Part shown: one piece after another, positions 57,891 through 64,000 of the stretch
How the letters are laid out: each line of letters begins with the position of its first letter
Numbering within the stretch: position 1 is the first letter of the stretch
Source: Amycolatopsis oliviviridis
Lineage (GTDB): Bacteria > Actinomycetota > Actinomycetes > Mycobacteriales > Pseudonocardiaceae
Length of the DNA: 64,000 nucleotides
Direction of reading: 5' to 3'
NCBI RefSeq assembly: GCF_014654365.1
Contig: NZ_BNAY01000016.1
Coordinates: 1 to 64,000 of the forward strand
Notes under the pieces: generated by a model
The model's input: the letters and a program-made list of their open reading frames with translations, nothing else
Databases searched by the model: none
What the model was told of the DNA's origin: nothing
Position numbers and translations under genes: made by a program

Positions 57891-58988
57891 TCACGCGAGT
57901 GACGAACCCGGATCGCCGAGCCGGAGCCCCTCTTCGAGCAGCGCCTCGACGATCCCCGATTCCGGCACGGTCCGCACCACCTTGCCGCGGACGAAGATCT
58001 GCCCCTTGCCGTTGCCGGACGAGACGCCGAGATCGGCCTCCCGTGCCTCTCCGGGTCCGTTGACGACACAGCCCATGACGGCCACCCGCAGCGGATGGGG
58101 AAACCCTTCGAACGCGGCGGCGACTCGCTCCGTGAGCCGGTACACGTCCACCTGCGCCCGGCCGCACGACGGGCACGAGACGATCTCCAGCTGCCGGGGC
58201 CGGAGGCCGAGCGACGCCAGGATCTGATTGCCCACCTTCACTTCCTCGACCGGTGGCGCGGAGAGCGAAACCCTGATGGTGTCGCCGATCCCTTCGGCGA
58301 GCAGGATGGCGAACGCGGTCGCCGACTTGACCGTGCCCTGCAACGCCGGTCCCGCCTCGGTCACCCCGAGGTGCAGCGGGTAGTCGCATTGATCGGCGAG
58401 GAGACGGTAGGCGTCGACCGTGACGAGCGGGTCGTGGTGCTTGACCGAGATCTTGAGGTCGCGGAAGCCGTACTCCTCGAACAGCGAGCACTCCCACAGC
58501 GCCGACTCCACCAGCGCTTCCGGGGTCGCCTTGCCGTATTTCGCCAGGAGTCCCGGATGGAGTGAACCCGCGTTGACGCCGATACGGATCGGCACCCCGG
58601 CGGTACCGGCGGCGTCGGCGATCTCCCGTACCTTGTCGTCGAACCGTTTGATGTTGCCGGGATTCACCCGCACGGCACCGCAACCCGCGTCGATCGCGGC
58701 GAAGACGTAGCGGGGCTGGAAGTGGATGTCGGCGACGACCGGAATCGGCGACTTGGCCGCGATCACGGGCAGCGCGTCCGCGTCGTCCTGGCTGGGCACG
58801 GCGACCCGGACGATCTGACAGCCCGCCGCGGTCAGCTCCGCGATCTGCCGCAGCGTCGCCTCCGTGTCCGCGGTGGGTGTGGTCGTCATGGACTGCACGG
58901 AGACCGGCGCGTCTCCCCCGACGCGCACCGCCCTGGCGCCCCTGCCGATCGTGATCTGGCGGGCCGTCCGCCGGGGAACTCCGCTCAC
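57891..58988 (-). CDS. ispG: 4-hydroxy-3-methylbut-2-enyl diphosphate synthase (flavodoxin/ferredoxin)
   Basis: Penultimate enzyme of the MEP isoprenoid pathway, 365 residues. TIM-barrel part: VQSMTTTPTADTEATLRQI, VADIHFQPRYVFAAI, RVNPGNIKRFDDK, GVTEAGPALQGTVKSA. The [4Fe-4S] ligands are in VSCPSCGRAQVD and VMGCVVNGPGEAREAD. GTG start overlaps the dxs stop by four bases. It is the last gene of the visible terpene operon. Actinomycetes have a housekeeping copy elsewhere, so this is probably a dedicated paralogue; that cannot be tested in this window. Confidence 0.95.
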   Translation of the reverse strand: MSGVPRRTARQITIGRGARAVRVGGDAPVSVQSMTTTPTADTEATLRQIAELTAAGCQIVRVAVPSQDDADALPVIAAKSPIPVVADIHFQPRYVFAAIDAGCGAVRVNPGNIKRFDDKVREIADAAGTAGVPIRIGVNAGSLHPGLLAKYGKATPEALVESALWECSLFEEYGFRDLKISVKHHDPLVTVDAYRLLADQCDYPLHLGVTEAGPALQGTVKSATAFAILLAEGIGDTIRVSLSAPPVEEVKVGNQILASLGLRPRQLEIVSCPSCGRAQVDVYRLTERVAAAFEGFPHPLRVAVMGCVVNGPGEAREADLGVSSGNGKGQIFVRGKVVRTVPESGIVEALLEEGLRLGDPGSSLA

Positions 58989-60775
58989 CGGGCCACCTCC
59001 TCGGACGCGAGGGCCCGCAGCACCGCGCCGGTGATGCCGTCCGCGTCGAGACCGTGTTCGCGCAGCAGGTCGGCGCGGGTCCCGTGGGCGAGAAACAGCG
59101 GTGGCATACCGAGACTTCGCACCGGCGGCGGCGCGGGGTAGACGTCCAGCGCCTGCCGCAGATGCGTGCCGACCCCGCCGGTCACCAGGTTGTCCTCGAC
59201 GGTGACCACCAGCGGATGCCGTAAAGCGAGCTTCGTGAGCTCGGCGGGCACCGGCAACACCCAGCGGGGATCGACGACGGTGACCCCCACCCCTCGGCCG
59301 TCCAGCCGCTCGGCGGCTTCGAGACAAGGTGCCGCCAGCGGGCCGACGGCGACGACGAGCACATCGTCCGCCGAGCCGGACCGGAGCACGTCGATCGGTC
59401 CGATCCGTTGGCGCGCCTGGATGTCCTGGGACGCGGTCGTCTTGGGAAAGCGGACCGCGGTGGGACCGTCCGTCACCGAGACCGCGTCCCGTAGCAAGGC
59501 GCGCAAGGTGGCCGGATCCCTCGGTGCCGCCACCCGCAGGCCCGGCACCAGCCCCAGCACCGACAGATCCCAGACTCCGTGGTGGCTCGGACCGTCCGGG
59601 CCGGTGACGCCCGCCCTGTCGAGCACGAAGGTGACCGGAAGGCGATGCAGCGCGACGTCCATCAGCAACTGGTCGACAGCGCGATTGAGGAACGTCGAGT
59701 AGATGGCGACCACCGGATGCAGGCCACCCATGGCGAGGCCGGCGGCCCTGGTCACCGCGTGCTGCTCGGCGATGCCGACGTCGAACGCGCGGCCGGGGAA
59801 CGCGCGCGCGAAGTCGGCCAGCCCGGTCGGCGTGATCATCGCGGCGCTGAGGCAGACGAGGTCCGGGCGCTCCGCGCCGAGCGTCCGGATCTCGTGCGCG
59901 AACACCGAGGTCCAGGTTCTGCCCTGGCCGGCGGCGGGCAGCCCGGTCCTCCGGTTCAGCGCCCCGACGGTGTGCATGTGGTCGACGTCGTCCGCCTCGG
60001 CGGGCGGATATCCCTTTCCCTTGACGGTCACCACATGCACCAGCGCCGGTCTGTCCATAGTGGACGCCTGCCGGAACGCGTGCTCGATCTCGGCGACATC
60101 GTGCCCGTCCACCGGCCCGAAATAGGCGAAACCCAGGTTCGTGAAGACGTTCGCGCCCGCCGCGTGTCCGCGCAGGTCCCGCAGGTGCGTGCTGATCGAG
60201 CCGACGGTCGGCGCGTAGGAACGGCCGTTGTCGTTCAGCACCACCACCATCGGGCGGGCCGCCGCGCCGATGGTGTTGATCGCCTCCCAGCTCATCCCGC
60301 CGGTGAGCGCCCCGTCGCCGATCACCACGACCACCCGCCGATCGGCCTGGCCGCGCAACGTGAACGCGGTGGTGAGGCCGTCCGCGTAGGACAACGCGGT
60401 GGACGCGTGCGAATTCTCCACGACGTCCGTCTCCGACTCGCCGCGTGCCGGATAGCCGGAGAGCCCGCCCGCCTTGCGGAGACGGCCGAAGCGCGACAGC
60501 CTGCCGGTGAGCAACTTGTGCGGGTAGCACTGATGGCCGACGTCGAACACGATCCGGTCCCGCCCGGGATCGAAGACCCGGTGCAGCGCGATGGTCAGCT
60601 CGACGACGCCGAGGTTGGACCCGAGGTGGCCGCCGGTCGCGCAGACCGTTTCCAGCAGTACTTCCCGGATTTCCCGGGCCAGCGCGTCGAGCTGCCCTTT
60701 GCCCATGCGGGCGAGCCCCTGCCGCCGGACGACCGAGTTCAGCAGCCGCGGCGTGCCGGACGCGGTGGCGGTCAT
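58985..60775 (-). CDS. dxs: 1-deoxy-D-xylulose-5-phosphate synthase
   Basis: Thiamine-diphosphate enzyme of 596 residues, first and flux-controlling step of the MEP pathway. Seen: GGHLGSNLGVVELTIALH, FDVGHQCYPHKLL, the ThDP motif VIGDGALTGGMSWEAINTIG and NDNGRSYAP, then DVGIAEQHAV and DRAGVTGPDGPSHHG, and the transketolase C-terminal domain. Slightly shorter than typical housekeeping versions (about 620-640). Coupled at both ends: ATGA overlap with ispH upstream and GTGA overlap with ispG downstream. Its presence in the operon suggests raised isoprenoid supply for a terpene product. Confidence 0.95.
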   Translation of the reverse strand: MTATASGTPRLLNSVVRRQGLARMGKGQLDALAREIREVLLETVCATGGHLGSNLGVVELTIALHRVFDPGRDRIVFDVGHQCYPHKLLTGRLSRFGRLRKAGGLSGYPARGESETDVVENSHASTALSYADGLTTAFTLRGQADRRVVVVIGDGALTGGMSWEAINTIGAAARPMVVVLNDNGRSYAPTVGSISTHLRDLRGHAAGANVFTNLGFAYFGPVDGHDVAEIEHAFRQASTMDRPALVHVVTVKGKGYPPAEADDVDHMHTVGALNRRTGLPAAGQGRTWTSVFAHEIRTLGAERPDLVCLSAAMITPTGLADFARAFPGRAFDVGIAEQHAVTRAAGLAMGGLHPVVAIYSTFLNRAVDQLLMDVALHRLPVTFVLDRAGVTGPDGPSHHGVWDLSVLGLVPGLRVAAPRDPATLRALLRDAVSVTDGPTAVRFPKTTASQDIQARQRIGPIDVLRSGSADDVLVVAVGPLAAPCLEAAERLDGRGVGVTVVDPRWVLPVPAELTKLALRHPLVVTVEDNLVTGGVGTHLRQALDVYPAPPPVRSLGMPPLFLAHGTRADLLREHGLDADGITGAVLRALASEEVAR

Positions 60776-62022
60776 GACTTGCTCTTCGGCAAGGCGAACC
60801 GGATGGTCTCCGTCGCGACGCGATGCTCGGTGACCGTCACGTGGCCGAGCCCGCGCAGCGCGTCGACGACCCCGTCGACGAGATGCGGCGGCGCCGAGGC
60901 GCCCGCCGTCAGCCCGACTCGGCCGGCGTCCGCGAGCCAGCCGAGTTCGAGGTCGGTCGCGTCGTCGATCAGGTGGGCCGGAGTGGCCGCGGCCTCGGCG
61001 AGTTCCACGAGCCGCAGCGAGTTCGACGAGTTCGGCGAGCCGACCACCAGCACCAGGTCGACGTCTCCGGCCAGACCACGCAACGCCTCCTGCCGGTTGG
61101 TCGACGCGTAGCAGATGTCGTCCGACGGCGGCGCCGCCAGCGCGGGAAAGCGTTGCCGCAGCGCGGTGACGACCCCGGCGGTCTCGTCGGAGGCGAGGGT
61201 GGTCTGCGTGAGATAAGAGACCCTGGCGGGGTCGGGGACGTCGAGTGTTTCTACCTCGGCGGCGTTCTCGACGAGCAGGATCTCACCGGGGGCCTCGCCG
61301 AGCGTGCCGTCGACCTCCTCGTGCCCGCCGTGGCCGATCAGCACCACCGTGTCGCCCCGCCGGACGAACCGCCGTGCCTCGGCGTGCACCTTGGCCACCA
61401 GCGGACAGGTCGCGTCGATCACGTCCAGTCCCCTCGCGGCGGCTTCGGCCCGCACCGCGGGGGAAACACCGTGCGCGGAGAACACCACGGTCGCCCCGTC
61501 CGGCACCTCGTCGAGTTCGTCGACGAAGACCGCGCCCAGCCGTTCCAGATCGGCGACCACGGTCGCGTTGTGCACGATCTGCTTGCGCACGTACAGCGGA
61601 GAGCCACGCTGTTCGAGGGCGCGTTCGACGATCTCGATCGCCCGTTCCACCCCGGCGCAGAACGACCGGGGCGCCGCGAGGCACACCACGCGTTCCCGCC
61701 TCGCACGGGCCAGCTCGATCGCCGTCCGGTCGCATATGTCGAGAGCGGCCCGGTCCCCGGGTGCCGCGGCCACCCCCGTCCAGCCGGTCCATCGGTTGGC
61801 CCGCAGCACGACGGGGACGCCGCCCGGATGCCTGCCCACCTTGACGGTCGCGCAGCGGACGGCGTTCCCCCGCCGTCGGAGCGTGCCCGCGATGACGGGT
61901 GCCGCGGCGCAATAAGTAGCCCTCCGCCCCGAGATGATCGCGTCGGGCACCACGATGTCCCCTGGCGCGAGCGAGTCCAGCAGCGCGGTGGCGTTCGGCG
62001 TGGGCCGGGATCGGTTGCTCAC
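60772..62022 (-). CDS. ispH: 4-hydroxy-3-methylbut-2-enyl diphosphate reductase with an extra N-terminal domain
   Basis: Last MEP enzyme. The catalytic part (from about residue 109) is complete: the three cluster cysteines in FCAGVERAIEIVERAL, DATCPLVAKVHAEA and DDICYASTNRQEAL, the TQTTLA loop, SPNSSNSLRL, and TAGASAPPHLVD. The protein is 416 residues, about 100 longer than a standard IspH, because of a folded N-terminal extension (LAPGDIVVPDAIISGRRATY, GRHPGGVPVVLRANRW, DRAALDICDRTAIE). GTG start with GGGAGGG upstream. Four-base overlap with dxs. Confidence 0.93.
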   Translation of the reverse strand: MSNRSRPTPNATALLDSLAPGDIVVPDAIISGRRATYCAAAPVIAGTLRRRGNAVRCATVKVGRHPGGVPVVLRANRWTGWTGVAAAPGDRAALDICDRTAIELARARRERVVCLAAPRSFCAGVERAIEIVERALEQRGSPLYVRKQIVHNATVVADLERLGAVFVDELDEVPDGATVVFSAHGVSPAVRAEAAARGLDVIDATCPLVAKVHAEARRFVRRGDTVVLIGHGGHEEVDGTLGEAPGEILLVENAAEVETLDVPDPARVSYLTQTTLASDETAGVVTALRQRFPALAAPPSDDICYASTNRQEALRGLAGDVDLVLVVGSPNSSNSLRLVELAEAAATPAHLIDDATDLELGWLADAGRVGLTAGASAPPHLVDGVVDALRGLGHVTVTEHRVATETIRFALPKSKS

Positions 62023-62038
62023 TGTGCCCTCCCGAGGT

Positions 62039-63097
62039 TCAGTGGTCGCGGACGGCGGCGAGCCGGGCCAGTGCCGCGAGGTTCGCCGCCGTGGCGGGTT
62101 CGAGGTGCGCCTCTTCGAGACAGGACAACGCGGACCCGACGTGCCGAGCGGCCTCGTCCCGCGCCCAGGCACGCCCGCCGGCCAGCTCGATCAGGGTGAG
62201 CGCCCGCAGCACCTCGGCCCCGCCCCAGCGCTCCGGTTTCCGGTACAGCTCGGCCAGTTCGGCCGCGGCCGCGGTACCGCTCGTCAGCGCGGCCACGACG
62301 GGCAGGCTCTTCTTCCGCGCCCACAGATCCGCCTGGTCCGGTTTGCCGGTCACGGTGGCTTCGCCCCAGATCCCCAGCAGGTCGTCGGCCAGCTGGAAGG
62401 CCAGGCCGAGATGGGTCCCGAAGATCCGCAGGCACCGCACCTGGTCCGGCTCGCCGTCGCCGAGCAGCGCGCCCAGCTCGCAAGCGCAGGCCGTCAGGGC
62501 GCCGGTCTTGCGGCTCGCCATCTCGACGCATTCGGCCAGCCCGACGTCGTCGCGGGTCTCGAAGGACAGGTCGGCGGCCTGCCCTTCGATGAGCTGCTGG
62601 ACCGATTCGTGCAACACCGCGACCGCGCTCGTGGGGACGGGGAGCTCGGTCCGCGCGAGCACCTGTGCGGCGAGGGCGAGCAGCGCGTCCCCGGCGAGGA
62701 TCGCGACGGGCACCCCGAAGACCTTCCAGACCGTCTTCCGGTGCCGTCGCAGGACATCCCGGTCGATCACGTCGTCGTGGATCAGCGAAAAGTTGTGCAC
62801 CAGCTCCACCGCGACCGCCGCCCGCACGGTCGCCTGGTCGGCCATGACCACCGGTGTGGTCCCGTTGACCGCCGCCGACGCGAGGAACACCAGCGCCGGC
62901 CGCAGGGACTTGCCCATGGCCCGCGAGGTGGCCACGGGCCTGCCGTCCGGTTCACACCAGCCGAAGTGATATCCGCTGACCAGCCGCATCGCGCCGGGCA
63001 ACGCGTCGACCGTGTCCCGCAGCGCGGGCCGGATGCGCTCGCTCGCGGCGTAGAGGACGGCCGTGGCCTCGCTTTCTCGCACCACCGAGGTGTTCAT
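62039..63097 (-). CDS. Polyprenyl diphosphate synthase (FPP/GGPP synthase type)
   Basis: All-helical trans-prenyltransferase of 352 residues. The first Asp-rich motif is DDVID within ELVHNFSLIHDDVIDRD; the second region is FQLADDLLGIWGEATVTGKP, with DDLLG as is common in actinobacterial members. SLRPALVFLASAA carries the first Arg/Lys pair. The product length (C15 or C20) is set by residues just upstream of DDVID; I would guess GGPP from the length and style but cannot be sure. Separated by 16 bases from ispH and 38 from the P450, so one operon. Confidence 0.92.
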   Translation of the reverse strand: MNTSVVRESEATAVLYAASERIRPALRDTVDALPGAMRLVSGYHFGWCEPDGRPVATSRAMGKSLRPALVFLASAAVNGTTPVVMADQATVRAAVAVELVHNFSLIHDDVIDRDVLRRHRKTVWKVFGVPVAILAGDALLALAAQVLARTELPVPTSAVAVLHESVQQLIEGQAADLSFETRDDVGLAECVEMASRKTGALTACACELGALLGDGEPDQVRCLRIFGTHLGLAFQLADDLLGIWGEATVTGKPDQADLWARKKSLPVVAALTSGTAAAAELAELYRKPERWGGAEVLRALTLIELAGGRAWARDEAARHVGSALSCLEEAHLEPATAANLAALARLAAVRDH

Positions 63098-63135
63098 GAG
63101 GCTCCCATCGAGTGCTCAGGTGGCTTCGGGGCCGC

Positions 63136-64000
63136 TCAGGCCAGGACGGTGGGCAGCTTCGCCAGGCCGCGCAGGGAGAAGTTGCCGCGCCAGCGGGCCG
63201 GGCCCGCCGGTTCGAGTGAGCGGGTGCGGTCGATCAGCCGCCGGACCGCGACCGACATCTCCAGCCTGGCCAGTGCGGCGCCGAGGCAGAAATGGGTGCC
63301 CTGGCTGAAGCCGAGATGCCGGATCCCGCTCCGCGTCAGGTCGAACCGGTCGGGATCGGGGAAGACCGCCGGATCCCGGTTGGCTGCACCGAGCAGGGAC
63401 ATCAGCTTGGTGCCCGCCGGCACGGGCTCCTCACCGATCGTGGTGTCCGTCAACGCGGTGCGGACGACGGTCTGCCCCGGTGTGTCGTACCGCAGGAACT
63501 CTTCGACGGCGTTCGCCGTCAGCGACGGGTCCGAGTAGAGGAGGTCGAGCTGCCCGGGATGCGTCAGCAGCGCGTGGCTCCCGAGCGCGATGAGGCTCGC
63601 GGTCGATTCGTGCCCGGCGACCAGGAACATGATGCAGGTCGAGGACACCTCCGCCGACGAGAGCGCGCCGCCGTCGGCCTGGACGAGGACGGAGACGAGG
63701 TCCTCGCGCGGATGGCGCCGCCGTCGCTTCGCCAGCTCGTGGAAATAGGCCGCCGCGTCGAGCATCGCCCGCGCGCGGCGTGCGACCTCCTCCTGGGACA
63801 GCAGGAAGTCCGGGTCCATGCCGAGCGCGATCGCGTGCGACCACTCGGGGAACGGCGCGCGGTCCTCCGGCGGGACGCCGAGCAGCTCGCAGATGATCCG
63901 GAAAGGCAAGGGATAGGCGAAGGTCTCGACGAGATCCACCTCACCGGCGGCAACGATGTCATCGAGCAGGGCGTCGGCGTGCTCGACGACGCGACGCCGG
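63136..64000 (-). CDS. Cytochrome P450, 5' end beyond the window
   Basis: Partial monooxygenase; at least 287 residues are visible and the frame is still open at the edge. P450 landmarks: YPLPFRIICELLGVP, I-helix FLVAGHESTASLI, K-helix EEFLRYD (ExxR), and the haem loop LGFSQGTHFCLGAALARLE with the cysteine ligand. The sequence is that of a soluble class I bacterial P450 needing ferredoxin and its reductase. As the most upstream visible gene of the terpene operon, it probably oxidises the cyclised terpene; a cyclase gene is expected outside the window. Confidence 0.93.
   Translation of the reverse strand, partial: RRRVVEHADALLDDIVAAGEVDLVETFAYPLPFRIICELLGVPPEDRAPFPEWSHAIALGMDPDFLLSQEEVARRARAMLDAAAYFHELAKRRRRHPREDLVSVLVQADGGALSSAEVSSTCIMFLVAGHESTASLIALGSHALLTHPGQLDLLYSDPSLTANAVEEFLRYDTPGQTVVRTALTDTTIGEEPVPAGTKLMSLLGAANRDPAVFPDPDRFDLTRSGIRHLGFSQGTHFCLGAALARLEMSVAVRRLIDRTRSLEPAGPARWRGNFSLRGLAKLPTVLA

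Overview
This is high-GC actinomycete DNA. Mycothiol-dependent formaldehyde detoxification, a SARP/NB-ARC/TPR regulator, a SAV_2336-type remnant, many GTG starts and a set of short intergenic hairpins all point to the Pseudonocardiaceae. Amycolatopsis is my best guess, but it is an inference from pattern rather than a database match.

Layout. 0.2-5.1 kb: formaldehyde/mycothiol detoxification genes diverge from a LuxR-type regulator, followed by an L,D-transpeptidase lipoprotein and a secreted anchor-type protein. 5.6-8.9 kb: a two-gene unit pairing an ATP-grasp ligase with a large protein that carries a possible cysteine-peptidase core. 9.0-11.7 kb: a graveyard with a sulfotransferase fragment fused to a broken antiporter, a truncated EgtD-type methyltransferase and a truncated MarR gene. 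11.7-31.5 kb: mostly ordinary accessory genes (methyltransferases, antiporter, secreted propeller protein, SARP regulator, Tat-exported amine oxidase, luciferase-like oxidoreductase, two-component system, FAD monooxygenase, TetR/glycosyltransferase pair, hypotheticals).

32.5-52.9 kb is the most interesting part. A minus-strand operon of eight genes (39.6 to 32.5 kb) encodes an asparagine synthetase, an SbnB-like dehydrogenase, a haem-oxygenase-like diiron oxidase with a CDGSH partner, an SbnA-like PLP enzyme, a transcarbamoylase whose ornithine-binding motifs are replaced, a LysE exporter and a small protein. This looks like a route to a carbamoylated or oxidised 2,3-diaminopropionate-type amino acid. 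Divergent from it is a seven-gene operon: PaaK-like adenylating enzyme, alpha/alpha-toroid repeat protein, Pro-1 tautomerase, carrier protein, compact ANL ligase, amidase and class II DAHP synthase. Next come a MarR regulator and a third operon (SDR, MFS exporter, tyrosine-aminomutase-like MIO enzyme, aldo/keto reductase). Matching TTTAG-N2-CTAAA operators in the promoters of the second and third operons suggest that one MarR protein controls both. I read 32.5-52.9 kb as one biosynthetic gene cluster that I cannot match to a known product.

52.9-57.9 kb: a nucleotidyltransferase-like DUF4037 gene, a nucleotide-cyclase-like gene beside the wreck of a SAV_2336/AAA-ATPase locus, a MarR regulator and a DUF5996 gene. 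57.9-64.0 kb: the downstream end of a terpenoid cluster on the minus strand, with its own MEP-pathway genes (ispG, dxs, ispH with an extra N-terminal domain), a polyprenyl synthase and a cytochrome P450 cut by the window edge. No rRNA, tRNA, CRISPR array or insertion sequence was seen.
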